Below are positions 22,810 through 34,124 of a stretch of 64,000 nucleotides of DNA, in pieces. Within the stretch, counting starts at the first letter, position 1; each line of letters opens with the position of its first letter. Below the pieces are notes generated by a model. That model did not search any database. It was given only the letters and a program-made list of their open reading frames with translations, and was not told the DNA's origin. A program made the position numbers and the translations under genes. Origin of the DNA: Guillardia theta CCMP2712 (lineage: Eukaryota; Cryptophyceae; Pyrenomonadales; Geminigeraceae); the NCBI RefSeq assembly GCF_000315625.1, contig NW_005434639.1:219005-283004 (forward strand), read 5' to 3'.

Positions 22810-23453
22810 TTATTCTTCCTCGCTTGCTAGGGTTAAGAACATCAGGGGACTCTTCGACACGGACAGCATGACGGGAAGCTTGTCGACCTGCTTGTCCACC
22901 ATGCTGAGGAAGAAGAGGAGAAGTGAGAGGAGAAGCAAACTGATAACGATCAAGACAGCATGAAGAAGAAACGTAGCGCAGGGAAGGAGAGAGCGAGCAG
23001 AGGAGCGTGCGGCAACAGTACAAGTCACCTCCTTGGAACACGAGACAGGCATGCCGTGATGTCTCTCTTGGGGTTGAACTTCTTGAAACCTGACGCAACT
23101 TCAGTCCAACCCTGCCCCTCCCCCTCCTCCCCCTCCTCCTCCTCTCACGAGTTTCCGCAATCCTCCGGCCTGATTCCACGTCCCATCCTCTCAGCACTCC
23201 GTCCACCCCGCAAGCATACAGAACCCTTCGTTGGAACAGCATCAGACTAGGTCGGCAACCCACCGCCTTGCATGCCTTTCTTCATGGTCGAGGACCGGGC
23301 GGACAACGGAATGGCTGCCATGGCGATGAGTCCTCGACTAGCAACACCTTGCCGACAGCCTCCTACCTGTTCTGATGTCCTTCATATGCCATCGTCGGCC
23401 GTGCTGTTGAGGATTGGGAGTGAGACGGGAGGACCGCGGGAGGAACAGGCAGG

Positions 23454-23516
<63 letters not shown>

Positions 23517-25436
23517 GGGGAGCAAGAACCTGTGAAGCGAAGGTCCCACCGAAAGATCTCGCCATTCATGCTCGCGGCCATGACAGACTCGCCGGGTTGT
23601 TGGCAAAGGGGTGAGATAGAGCAGATGCCTCGGGACATTCTGCAGGGTCAGAGCTTACAAGCGCTGCAAAGGAAAAGCTCCTCCTCCTCCTCCTCCTCAA
23701 TCACCACAACCACTGCTTCCTCCTCCTCCTCCTCCTCCTCCTCCTCCTCCTCCTCCTCCTCCTATACCTGAGCTCCATGGGGCTCGCCTTGGACCTGAGG
23801 TCAAGAAAGCTTAAACAACCATCCCTGCATCCGTTGGCTATCACGTTCCCTCCCTGCCATCGCAGAGTCAGAGATCTTGCCCTCCTGATCTCAACTCTCA
23901 GGAGACATTCTTCGGGAGGTACGACTGGGCCATGACTTCGGATCTGTACTGATAGAACCGCTGCTTACCCGACTGCAAAGACGAATGGTGAGGAGAAGGA
24001 AGGAAAGAAGGGGGGAGAGAGGATGAGAGGGTGGGAGGGGAGGAAGATCGCGGGCACGTACTGGGACGTCGAATATTTTCACTCCTTTGGATGAGCCTGC
24101 CGCCAGCTCCTCCTCTTTGGTCGGAGACCAGCAGCAAGTCCAAAACCTGCCGAGTCGGTCATGAAGGGGAAGGCGAGTAGCGGAGGAATCAGACGTCTCT
24201 CGTGCTGAGAACCACTGCCTCCTGTATCTGAACTCATCTGCTCCCCACGTCAACATCCGGGCCTCCCTCCTCCCCAACACCACGTGCTCACTCGTCTCGT
24301 AGTCGAAGTTCATGATGTGGATCCCTCCGGGCTGGCAACGAGTCAGAACAGCAGCGGCAGACATGCGCAGGACTCACTGATTCGCAGGAGACGATCGTGG
24401 TGGCAAAGATCTGAGAGCTCCGGTCGCTCCCCGCCGCCATCCCATCATCTGCCATGGGCTGTCAGAGCAAGGTCACAGCGGAAAGCAAGGCTGCTGTCAC
24501 CTCCTTTGATCGCCAGATGCTTGCAGACGCAGTATGGAGATTTCTGCATAGAGGGTCGGATAAAATTTCTCCTCTTGTTAGCAGCAAAAGGACCTCACAG
24601 ACTCTGAACTTGGGCTCGCTCTCTCCCTCACTATCAGCTTTCAACATGACGAGTCCCTGATCAGACTGATCAGAACACGAGCAAGCTTGTTGGAAGCTCC
24701 AGCACACCGATCTTCCTGCCATGAGCACATCCTCCCCTATCGTTCCTAGACCAACTCCGACGTATCCCTGGCACGCGCTCTGAAACCTGAAGCATCAGCA
24801 ACAGCTCTCCCTGGTTCTTCTAGACTCGCCTCCGCGCCGTTCCAGGTCACTTCAACCTTCTTGGTCTGCAGCAGAGACAGGCTGGAGGACTGGAGCTTGT
24901 GCTGAGTGAAGGACCCCACCTACCCCGTCAACCGACTCAGCGCTGGAAAGGAACCCGTACGCATCGCACACCTCGCGCTTCTTGACGGACCGAAAGAGGC
25001 TGATGGAGCTGCTTGGTCTCTCCCTCTTCTCTCGATTGACACCCTCCTGCCTTGTGGAAACTTTAGACGCCTATACCGTCCTCCTCCTCCTCCTCCTCCA
25101 CCACCACCACCACCACCACCACCACCACCACCTTCCTCCTTCTCCATCACCACCTTCCTCCTCCTCCTCCTCCTCCTCCTCCTCCTCCTCCTCCTCCTCC
25201 TCCTCCTCCCGCATCTCTACAGCCTCCATCTGCCGGTGTCTTCATCATGATCATCCTGATCTACCGCCATCTTGTCCTCTTCCTCCTCAGCATCACCAAT
25301 ACCTCGGCGAGTCGACGGTGCCTGAAGCTCTCGCACGGGTGTAGGCGGAGGAGGATACGACACATCCATCTTTGGGTATCGCAAAGTAGGCGTCGGCTTC
25401 TGCATCGTAGTAGAAGCCCGGTATGCTCCTCTTCAT
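22810..25436 (-). CDS. DCAF4: DCAF4-like WD40 protein (CUL4-DDB1 substrate receptor type)
   Basis: Fourteen exons: 25436-25303, 25050-24924, 24865-24851, 24767-24594, 24543-24501, 24448-24378, 24331-24062, 23960-23926, 23884-23768, 23639-23530, 23403-23367, 23225-23149, 23089-23029 and 22903-22810, all in phase, 454 residues. The start MKRSIPGFYYDAEADAYFAI matches the PGFYYD-x(4)-YF opening of DCAF4/WDR21. WD repeats follow: FWTCCWSPTKEEELAAGSSK, NVIANGCRDGCLSFLDLRS, ESVMAASMNGEIFRWDLR, YEGHQN, then VLYACGVDGVLRGWDVESG. DCAF4 proteins link substrates to the CUL4-DDB1 ubiquitin ligase; that role here is inherited from the family. Length is close to animal DCAF4 (about 495). Introns carry GGA, GGAGCA and CAC repeats. 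Exons 3, 5 and 8 are small and could shift. Confidence 0.7.
23455..23517. repeat. (GGAGCA)n in DCAF4-like intron
   Basis: Near-perfect hexamer run of about nine units between exons 10 and 11. Confidence 0.9.
23680..23763. repeat. (CTC)n in DCAF4-like intron
   Basis: Two CTC blocks separated by a short ACAACC spacer, next to the exon ending at 23768. Confidence 0.9.
25078..25210. repeat. (CTC)n and (CAC)n in first DCAF4-like intron
   Basis: CTC units, then about twelve CAC units, then CTC units again on the plus strand. Confidence 0.9.
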
Positions 25437-25511
25437 GGCACAGAGAGGAGCGAGAAAGGACAACAAAGTGAGCAAGGGCAAGACAAGCTGAAGGAGTACT
25501 GGAGCTGGGGC

Positions 25512-25561
<50 letters not shown>

Positions 25562-25849
25562 ACGGGTAAGGGGCCGGGAGGAGGGCACGGTGAGTTGAGA
25601 TGGGAGCGGCGGCGGGGGGGGCGGCAGCAAAACAAGGGCACAACTTTTTGCTCTTTGTTGACGAGGTTTTAGTCAAATTAGGAGAGAAGGAGGAAGAGGC
25701 GGAGGAAGTGGAACGCTGAGATGGGACGGGGTAGGATGAGGGTGACGAAGAGGAGGGAGACGAAGGAGGGGAGGGAAGAGAGGGAGAGGAGGGAGACGAA
25801 GGAGAGGAGGGAAGAGAGGGAGAGGAACGCTGCATGACACGATAAGGGG
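25437..25849. other. divergent promoter region with (GGAGCA)n
   Basis: This 413-bp spacer lies between two gene starts facing away from each other (DCAF4-like and double-UBL). It holds a (GGAGCA)n run at about 25518-25560, a G-rich stretch and a GA-rich stretch (25680-25825). No TATA box is obvious on either side. Confidence 0.6.
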
Positions 25850-27886
25850 ATGGACGGCGACAGCATGGGAAAGCATCGGCTGCGGACGTCGCCAAGGGAG
25901 AGCGGGGCAGAGGACCTGGTCCTGCCGATCTTCGTCAGCTGGAACGGGACCTTGCAGTCAGCCAATGTACGCCAGCATCAGCTGGTGGAGGAGATCAAAG
26001 AATTCCTCATGTGCGGGGAGGAGGTGCCGGCAGGGCACATGCACCTGGTCTACAACGGAAGGTTGGTCGACCCCGGCATGCGCGCAGCTGACCTCGACCT
26101 GCGCGAGGGCTGCGTCCTCCACCTCGTCCTCAACGAGAGCCCCTTCCGCGGGAGGAAGCTCTACGTGCGGGACCTCGGGAACCAGGGGGTCGTCCGATCC
26201 GTCAGCTGCAGCCAAGACTTCACCATCAGGGAGCTGAAGGAGGAGATAGCCTGCCTGCCTGACTCCCCAGCTGTAGACCAGCAGAGGATCGCCTTTGCGG
26301 GCAGGGAGCTGGAGGACGACTACACGCTGAGGGAGTACAACATACAGAAGCCGTCGGTCCTCCTCCTCCTCAGGAACGAGACGTCCTCCCGGGACCTCTC
26401 CTCCTTCCTGTCCTGCACTTCCCCCGAGAGCGAGGAGCTGAGCGTTCCCCTGGACTCAGTAATTAGGATGCAGTTCAGCTCCATCGAGCAGGACGAGTTT
26501 CAGTTCTGGGGGCAGATGCTCGGCTCCCCCGACATCAGGTCTCTCACGGCGAAAGAGTTCGAGCTCAGGAGGTGGGGGTCAAGCTCGGACATTCCAGGGG
26601 AGTTCGACTATGACGAAGAGGCCAGGGTCGTCACCTTCATCCCAGAGCAGCCGCTACAGGAGGCTTCCCACTACACCGTGTGCGTGAACAAGGCCAGAGC
26701 CAGGAACGAGAGCTACTTCTTCGACCCGGACGCAGGGCTCAACCCCTCCTACCCAACCTCACCAGGAGGAATCCTGCACAGTAAAGTGCACGAGCCTGTA
26801 GAGGGCTGCGTCACCTGGGACTTCTACACGGTAGGATACGTCCCTCTACGGGTGACGTCGATCTATCCCCGTCCGCACTCCACCGTGCAGGTACACAGCA
26901 CGGAGATCAGCGGGGAGCAGGCAGAGGAGGAAGGGTCGGCCCATGGGGTCACCGCTGTGGGTGTAAGGAAGACGACAGTGCCGGTGGTGATCAGCTTCAG
27001 CGGCCCGCTGAGCCTCAACGAGAGCGTCAGGAGCTGGGTGACCATCCCCGGGTACGAGCTGCTCGAGCCTGTCTACGATCCTGCCAGCTACAGCCTCATC
27101 TATGAGATCGGCTCTCCCCTGCGAGGAGGAGAGTGCATTCGTGTACACGTTAACACGGGTTTGGTCCAGGGGAGCAGAGATGAGTCGCTGAAGGTGAGAA
27201 TTCTTCAGAACCTTTAGACTGCCCTTCCTCCTCTTCCCTCATCTTCCCTGCTCTCCCCATCCTCCCCATCCTCCTCTTGCTCTCCCACTCCACCACTTCT
27301 CCTTCGCACCTTGTTTTCTTCTTGCCCTGCTGTCATTCTTCTGTCCCTTCTCCCTCCCCCTCTTCCGTCTTTCCTCGGCGTCAATGATGTCGATGCGTTT
27401 GCAGCCTCTACAGCAGGACGGGCTCTTCCGAACTGTAAGCTTCACATGGAAATTCTACACATCCGATCGGAGCATATATCATGTGAGCATGGGAGGAGGA
27501 GGAGGAGGAGGAGGAGAGGTCATTGTAATTGAGCTCCACAATTACTCACTCGTGCTATTACTGTAGAACGCCAACTTGAAAGCCTCGGGTCTAGAGAATG
27601 TTGTGCGAAGATGGGAGAACGGGAAGATCAACGCGACACAGCGAGGAAGGAAGAGGGGGACCGACGTGAAACTAGCGAACAGATCGACGGCCATGGAGGC
27701 TGCCATCCAGGCGGGGTTGACAAGCTCGCAGGCGGCAGGTATGAAAGGACATCACATGACTTCCTTGTAACGCCTTCGCCCTCAGCCGCAGCTGGGTACT
27801 CATCGGAGCAGACGCGAGAGCCAGCGAGAGTGTCTGCTGGTTCGATCGTCTCGCTGAGAACTTACATGGGCCAAGGTAACCGTTAG
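25850..27886 (+). CDS. protein with two ubiquitin-like domains and an Ig-like (Big_5-like) domain
   Basis: Four exons, 25850-27193, 27405-27482, 27567-27738 and 27786-27886, in phase, give 564 residues. UBL 1 covers about 23-95 (LPIFVSWNG ... HLVYNGRLVD ... CVLHLVLN). UBL 2 covers about 103-178 (TIRELKEEIACLPDSPAVDQ, then RIAFAGRELEDDYTLREYNI). Both show the ubiquitin order of strands with K/R-L-x-x-x-G-R/K-x-L turns, and neither ends in GG, so they are binding modules, not conjugated tags. Around 215-325 the run EARVVTFIPEQPLQEASHYT resembles bacterial-type Ig-like (SbsA/Big_5) repeats. The C-terminus is basic and Ala/Gln-rich. The function is unknown; a shuttle or adaptor in ubiquitin pathways is inference. 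Exon 2 could read through to a stop at 27566, giving a 501-residue form. Confidence 0.65.
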
Positions 27887-28254
27887 TCGCAGGACGTCAA
27901 ATTCAATCGTCAGCGCAGTCAAGCAAGCAGGCATCGTCAAGGTGTCTTGTGCTGTTGCGCTCGTCTGTTGTGCTGAAGTTTGTTCGGCTCGCAGAATTTA
28001 CCAGGCAGATGCAAACGTAACGGACGTGGAGGATCCGATGGGGAGCAGTCGGCCTCAGCGCCCAGTGTCGAGCAGCGAGGGCATGCTCGAGTCCCTTCAG
28101 AGCACTTTGAGCGACTTGTTTCAAGTGAAGCTCTTTTCATAGGCATCTCCTACCTTTACAAACTTACGGGAAACACCATTCATGACTCCCTCCATCATCA
28201 TCTAGTCCGAGTTGTCGGAAGAAACAATCCGAGTAACCAACTTCATGGACTCGC
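27887..28254. other. convergent 3' spacer
   Basis: Lies between the 3' ends of the double-UBL gene and the CPBP protease gene. Small open frames only; no supported gene. Confidence 0.5.
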
Positions 28255-29124
28255 TCACGTCGCCTTGCGGTGACCCCCGTTCTTGCCGAAGGATCGGCGA
28301 GAGACGAACACGAAGATGTAGTAGTCCGCAAGGCCATGCACTAGGAGAGGGAGGAAGAGTCCTCCTCCTTGATACTTGAGAGCCGACATGATCAACCCGA
28401 ACAAGAAGGTGAGAAACACGCCTGCCACCCCGGATGGAGTTCCATGAATGTGCGCGAGTCCGAAGAAGAACGACTGGGTCAGGTCTGCCTCCATGTCGCT
28501 CATCCCGGCCTGCCGCAGCTCGTACGCAAACAACCCTCGGCTGAGCCCTTCCTCGCACAACGCGTTCAAGAACCCCAGGAACAAGCAGAGGAGATGTCCC
28601 TGTAAGGCTCGTGAGCAGTCCTTGGCAGCAGAGCAACTCTAAAGACCTACCTTGAGGCCCAACTTAGCCTGGTACTTGTCTCCAAACTTCGCCATGCCTG
28701 CATGTGCCCCCCGAGATCTTGCCAGGGTGGACCACAGATGAAGGGCGAGAAAGGTGACGCCGGAGACTGCGATGGAGCAGGTGAGCATGAAGAAGCTCGG
28801 CGCGGGACCCATTTCCATAGAGGAGGGGGTTGAGAGGAGGATAAAGAGGAGCTCGATGGCCTTGTAAGAGCCCGGGCCCAGGGGACCTGACTCGCCGATG
28901 AGAACCTTCGGGGTCTTGACTAACAATCGCTCTGGTAGCAGTCGCGGCCAGAGGGCCATGATGTAGACCACCGCGTTCAGCAGACATGTATTGTACCTGG
29001 CGAAGTAGAAGGAAAGACAGCTGATGGCTACCACAGCAGCTCTGGGGAGTCTGGAGAAGATGACCGTATGCGTTCCGCTGACGCAGAAAAGGAGCAGGAG
29101 GGTCTTGACTTGGAGCTCTACCAT
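28255..29124 (-). CDS. CPBP (CAAX/Abi-type) intramembrane metalloprotease
   Basis: Two exons, 29124-28651 and 28599-28255, phase 0, 272 residues from MVELQVKTLLLLF. The CPBP motifs are in order: EE-x3-R in NALCEEGLSRG, F-x3-H in FFFGLAHIHG, and the late H in LLVHGLADYYIF. Several hydrophobic segments surround them (LPRAAVVAISCLSFYFARY, FFMLTCSIAVSGVTFLALH, FLTFLFGLIMSAL, LFLPLLVHGLADYYIFVFV). The family includes CAAX-prenyl endopeptidase Rce1 and bacterial Abi proteins; this copy is short and of the general CPBP type, so the substrate is open. The frame is open upstream to about 29226 without an ATG, so an earlier exon is possible. A TATAAAA on the minus strand near 29371 may mark the promoter. 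Confidence 0.75.
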
Positions 29125-29848
29125 CTCTTGCAGCAGAACCTCTGTTCCCTTGCTTCCTGCCTCGCTTATTGTATCGAGAGAATTCTCCTTCAATCTACTC
29201 GATCCCAATCTTCTTTCCACTTCCAATTTTTACTATCATTCACCAGCTTGCCAGGACCACCCGAATACTGCTTCACCCTGAATATCTTGTCATCATCGCT
29301 TCTCACAAAGATTCTTCTCCTCGCTCTTTCACCTTCACCTTCTACTACTTCTACCTCCTCGCATTTTATAGAACGCAACTCCGCGCAACTCTCTGTCTCC
29401 GTACGTCTTGTTTGAGTCATCACCCCCCGTTATGATACAAAAATGTAGTAAAGAATACCCCTCCTTTATCATGACCACCCCATTAATCCCATCAATCGCG
29501 CAGTACCCCTGGTTGTAACTGTTTTAGAGGTATGCTGACAGTCCACTTTTGGCTATGTCAACTTCGCCGGATAGCTCAGTTAAAGAGCCTCGGATCGCCC
29601 CCCCAAGTTGACTTATTCCCCGGGCCCCGGGCCGGCTGGCTGATCCGAGTCCCGGGGAGCGCAGCGGCACTGCAGCGGATCCGATGATCCCACACAGTCT
29701 AGGGCAGGGGGCGAGGCCGGGCCGACTCAGCCCGGCCAGTTAACCAGTCACGCGGGCGCTGAGGGTTGGGACTGAAATGTCATGATGTATCTTACTTGAA
29801 GTTAAGAATAACAAGCACTCCACGTTCAAGACAAAAACAGATTTCCGA
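29125..29848. other. spacer with GC-rich island
   Basis: Contains AT-rich flanks, a stretch of GGGGT-type motifs on the minus strand (29425-29520), and the GC-rich island annotated at 29566-29765. No protein gene is seen. Confidence 0.5.
29566..29765. repeat. GC-rich island with tRNA-like start and inverted repeat
   Basis: Begins GCCGGATAGCTCAGTTAAAG, which resembles a tRNA D-arm (GCTC paired with GAGC). The arm CTCGGATC at about 29591 pairs with GATCCGAG at about 29643. CCGGGCC-type runs follow. No complete cloverleaf is found, so I treat it as a repeat related to the islands at 33975, 53340, 58140 and 63530. Confidence 0.45.
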
Positions 29849-30237
29849 TGACTACCGCGGCACCGCAGGCGCTTGACACAAGCCGGGTCATCATCTGGCC
29901 AGCTTCAAACGTTCACCGTGCCTGCTAGACCAGCTCGACTTTCTGCTGCTCTACAAGGGAAGCGATATCGCTGCTCAGATGTCAAACCCACTCTGCATCT
30001 CGACTCCACCAACCTGAACTTCATGCAGACGAAATCTCCTGAGTTCATCTCCAACTCGGCGTCCCCCACCTGTGTGCGCTCAAGTCATCCGGGGAGCCTT
30101 AAAGTTGAGTCTCTCACTTGTACATCACCCAAATCTTCTAGGACGTGTACAAATACGTGATTATCGACTTCCGGCTGTATGAAATCACCATCTACCAACA
30201 TGGGCACTCTGACCAGACCTTGACGATCATATATTGA
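29849..30237 (+). CDS. small hypothetical protein
   Basis: A final exon at 30142-30237 with a good acceptor encodes DVYKYVIIDFRLYEITIYQH and ends ...TLTIIY at a TGA. The preceding exon probably ends at 30103 in front of a GTTGAG donor. Its frame (KRYRCSDVKPTLHLDSTNLN) is plausible, but the joining to the ATG at 29849 (MTTAAPQALDTSRVIIWPAS) is not settled. The beta-rich ending looks like a real protein; no family recognised. Confidence 0.35.
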
Positions 30238-32219
30238 AGGTTCAACTTCTGCAGCTTCTCGGGAATGCCGGACAAGAAACCTGAAGCATCACAGTCATCC
30301 AAGAGAAAAATGGGAAGTTCGCACAACAATTGTTGAAGTGCTTCTCGAAAAGGTCTGTGAACTGTTCGCAGAACTTCTGCTCTAGCGGCGACATCATGTC
30401 GAATCTGATGAATATGTGAGGAAACGAGAGTCCGACGGGGTCAACCACTCACTCTGACTTGTTGGCTAGAAGATGGGCATGAAATTGCTGTATCTTTTTC
30501 AATCTTGAAACTATCTCAGCACCATAACACGATGATATGCATCGGACGTCAATCACCTATCACGATGGTACGAGTTCAACCTGTGAAGAGATCAGCAGGG
30601 AGTACTACGATAAGGAGATCCGTACATGAATTTTATCCTGATGGTCCAAAGTAGGAATTCAAGTCGATCAGTCAAGGGGTGAAATACTGAGGAAGGAAGA
30701 ATTCTAACCTGTCAAGCTCAAGCTCCAACAAGCTGATCATAAAGTCTGTCGTGCTGCCCAGGCTGTCAAGACCCGAAAATCTTAGCCTCGACCCTTTCAC
30801 CTGTCTTTGCTCATTTTGCGAAGCTCTTCGATGCATGAGTCTTGGTCCTGCGAACGATCATCATGCAACATAAAACACTTCACATTCTTACTTTGATGGC
30901 TAGGTCGACAGTTTCTACCAATTCTTTCTCTGCAATCGAAGCATATAAATAATCTTGCGAATGCAAAGCAATGCAAAGCGATCAAAATGCATCTCACCAT
31001 AAGGTAGCAAAGTGGGAGAACAGCGCTCATTCCTCCAAACCTTCACAGTGACGTGATTATGACAACAAGATAATCATCATTATTTGACTATCACCCTTTT
31101 CAGAAGCAGATCGTATGATGTTTGATCGTCGTCATTGTTTACGTAATCCATCCTGTATCTATGAAAACATTTCAAGTCAGCGGGAAACAATCTTTGTCTC
31201 ACAAATTTCTCTGTGTCTCCGTTGATTCTTTGTCTTATCTCTTCTTTGCGTTGCCTCCCTCGTCCCTACCTGATCTCACTCCAATGATTTACTTCCAAAC
31301 TTATCTTTTCTCATCTTTCCTCCCCACATCTTCTCCTGCATGCCTGCTCCTCTCTTCCTCCTTTCCTCTCTCCTGCCTTCTCGATTCCCCATTCCTCGTT
31401 TCCACTTGCTCTGTCCGAACCGGTCCTCCTTTCCCTCTCAACCCTCCGCGCCATTTCCCTTCATACCTGTTTTCTGCTACCAACATTATACATGTCTATA
31501 TTCAATATATTCTTCACCCTTTTTTGTAAAACGCAATAAATTTGATTATGAGATTTACTGCGACAGATATATTTCGAACAAAAACAATTGGAAAGGCGCG
31601 GTGTAGCAATTTGGCGGGAGATGGCGGGAGTAGCAGCAGGAGATGGAAGAGGCGACCAGGAAGATGCGCGTAGAGAAACAGCGAACACAGAGATATGCAA
31701 TCACATCGAAGAAAGATGCCATGAATGTTGGAGTATAAAAGGGGAGCAAGTATCGCTCTGGGACGTGCATGAAAGGTGCTGAGTAGATTTCACACAATTT
31801 TCATGTTTCGCTCCCCTGCACACATCATCTTGTTTTGAATCTTCCCATGCACGACTCATGTCCAATCTCTTCATACGTGCCCTATTTATTTGATTATGAG
31901 AAGCTGAGAGAAAAGGTGTTTATGATATGTTCGTTGTGGGGATTTGATGCAAAATTGTGAATCGTGTGCTTGTCTCATTGTTCATTGATCATGACGATTC
32001 ATATGCACGACACTGCAACAGTCCAACATTGAAGACTTGCTGTATTGAATTCTGCGTCTCGTGCTTATACATGTCATCGCAATATCACAGACAAGCAGCA
32101 TAATTGATACAATGGAGTACATGTGAACGAATAAATGAGTGATCAAAGACGGTTCGAAACGATCTTTCTGCACTCTAGCCCTTGCAAGCACCTGCCAGTA
32201 GAGTTGACGTCTACTTCCA
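30238..32219. other. spacer, no supported gene
   Basis: Minus-strand frames at 30242-30448 contain Leu-rich stretches (LLDDCDASGFLSGIPEKLQK) that could be part of a gene, but I found no matching exons. 31195-31470 is pyrimidine-rich. A TATAAAAGG sequence on the plus strand at about 31735 has no convincing gene after it. Confidence 0.4.
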
Positions 32220-33732
32220 TCACGACTTGGTCCTTGGCGCCAACGTGGATGAGTCGATGATAAGAGCAGTACAGGAGGCCATGCCAGCCATGAGCTTGTT
32301 GAAGGTGACAAACTGATTGCTTCCGTCCTGCAACTGAGTTAGACGTCTCAGACACGTAAAAGTCTCTTACAGTGGCAGACGAGACGATTGAATCCATCAA
32401 AGAGACTGACGGACAGCTGAAATCCCAGTGCCTGGCAGGCCCTCAGGGGGGAGGAGAGGGCGATGGAGATTACTTGCTGTTGATAATAGATTTGATGCTC
32501 CACATCAGAGAATTTCGGTCGAGCTGTGAGGAACGGACGTCAACTGTGCGCATCAATGCAGACGGGATCACCTGGAGCGTGCTTGGGGGAAACTGGTCTT
32601 TCACTTGTGCGATGAACTCCGAAAATACAAAGAGAATCTGTTTGAATGTACTTGAACCTCTCATGAGATATATTCGCTCTTCACCTGCCAATATGCTGCA
32701 ATCTTCTTGTATGGAAACAAATTCTGAGTGTTTCCTGCACAAAATTTTCTCACAACCGCATTCCGAAAAGTGAATCCCATTGCACCAGAGGCTTCTCGCA
32801 GCAACTTTGTAGCATCGTCGTGGTGTTGCGTCGGAAAATCAGGACACAACAAAGATACCTGGGCTTGCAAAGATCAAGAGGAGGAAGCCCTCGTCACAAC
32901 CATGTCCTGACCAGCTGGAAATGATCGTTGCAAGTCATCAGCTTGTCTAGGTCCTCACGTCAGTAATGCTCCTCCTCTGATCACCACAAGGACCTTCACT
33001 GGTGTTCTGATACGCCTCTACCGTCATCCTCACAAATGCCAGCCGGTTTCTCGGGGTAGCATTGACGAACTCAAACTCTCGCAGGAGGACATGATCGCCC
33101 TGCAGGATGGTTGGTACGACAGCGTGCACGGAGGGGGGGGGGGGGGATGGAAGGGAGGGGGAGTAAAGGAAGGGAGGAAGGACAAGGGACGGGGAAGGCA
33201 AGAGAAGTTCACCACTAGGACAGAATTGAAGTAATTCAGAAGGCCTTCCAGAGGCTTGTCGTCCCCTGCATGTCCATGAGAATCAAAGGAGGGGAGGAGA
33301 CAGATTGAATTCACTGTTGTCCAGAATCTGACGAATGGCGTCCTGAATGTAGACATGGATGTGGTATCGCTCTACAGAAAGGAAGCTCCCGTTCAAACAT
33401 GGGGGGATCACGTCAAATCTAATGGCTCACTTATGAATTGATCGGGGGTTAAATTGAATCGCTCATCGTCCTGAAAGGTGTTAGTCGTCAGGGAATCACA
33501 GGGAACCATAAAAAATGTGATGGCAAGAAAAAATCATGTGAAGTATGGAAGTGAAGTTTGAGAAGGAGAAAGAGAAGGAAATGGAGGTAGAGATGGATAT
33601 GGAGATGGATATGGTGATGGTGATGGTGATCATGAACAAGTGGGCAGGGATTACGTTTGGGGTCATCATTGAAGCAACCCTTACCATTTTCTTCCTGTGA
33701 GAAGGGCTAAAGAGCGGGGATCCTGAAGCCAT
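32220..33732 (-). CDS. TPGS1: TPGS1-like tubulin polyglutamylase complex subunit
   Basis: Eleven exons, all in phase: 33732-33685, 33470-33431, 33371-33315, 33265-33213, 33099-32994, 32941-32901, 32858-32685, 32637-32572, 32523-32474, 32431-32371 and 32327-32220, giving 267 residues (animal TPGS1 is about 290). The N-terminal block KRYHIHVYIQDAIRQILDN, then DDKPLEGLLNYFNSVL, matches the dimerisation-like helix pair of TPGS1 (L-x-K-V/I-L-E-x-R-P-x-x-P-x-x-F-L-x-x-Y-F). It is followed by the long helix LLREFEFVNATPRNRLAFVR and, near the end, ILFVFSEFIAQVKDQF. TPGS1 organises the TTLL1 complex that polyglutamylates axonemal and cytoplasmic tubulin; that role is from the family. It fits a flagellated alga. 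The junction of exons 6 and 7 is the least certain. Confidence 0.65.
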
Positions 33733-33839
33733 GTCGTCCCTGTGCCGATGGGGTCTCAGAGCTGATCTGAGCAGGTGTGGCGGTGGGGATCAGTCTGAAG
33801 GGAGACACGATGAGCAGGTGATCAGACGGGGGGCAGACG

Positions 33840-33877
<38 letters not shown>

Positions 33878-34124
33878 TCCCTGGTGCTGAATCTCCTTTC
33901 TCGGTTTTACTCAAGACAGCCCACAAACCCGCCTCAGGTAGAGACACAACACTTTGAAGGGCGGACATTCGGCGGCGGCTGAGTCCCGGGTCCCCCGCCG
34001 GGCCGCCGGGCCGCCGGGCCGCCGGGCCGCCGGGCCGCCGGGCTACCGGACCGACACCGGAAGCCTGTTGGACTTGGACTAGAACTAGCGCTGAAACGAG
34101 TGAACTATGCTCAAAGTTTTGTAT
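33733..34124. other. spacer with GCT repeat and CCGCCGGG repeat
   Basis: Between the TPGS1-like start and the RAP-gene stop. 33840-33873 is (GCT)n. 33985-34048 is a tandem of about seven CCGCCGGG units. An open plus-strand frame begins at 33731 opposite the TPGS1 start, but it runs only into the repeats and is not supported. Confidence 0.6.
33985..34048. repeat. (CCGCCGGG)n tandem repeat
   Basis: About seven 8-bp units, part of a GC-rich island that extends to about 34070 and resembles the other islands in composition. Confidence 0.85.

Noticed and set aside
22337-23263. 308-codon minus-strand frame with a WD40-like start
   Set aside because: Only its first part (VLYACGVDGVLRGWD) is a real DCAF4-like exon; the rest is intron and spacer read through in low-complexity sequence.
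27405-27566. Alternative last exon of the double-UBL gene ending in polyglycine and HNYSLVLLL
   Set aside because: A good donor at 27483 and acceptor at 27566 remove the GGA repeat and join two further coding exons in phase; kept only as a minor form.
29566-29655. Possible tRNA gene
   Set aside because: D-arm-like part only; no anticodon stem or T-arm in the right places.
31122-31529. 135-codon plus frame rich in Ser, Pro and Leu
   Set aside because: Pyrimidine-rich sequence gives open frames by composition alone.
32372-32773. 133-codon plus-strand frame starting ADETIESIKETDG
   Set aside because: It begins with GTG inside an intron-like border, and the opposite strand gives eleven in-phase exons matching TPGS1 end to end.
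33731-33982. Plus-strand frame with polyalanine opposite the TPGS1 start
   Set aside because: It reads through a GCT microsatellite and into the GC island; no splice or domain support.
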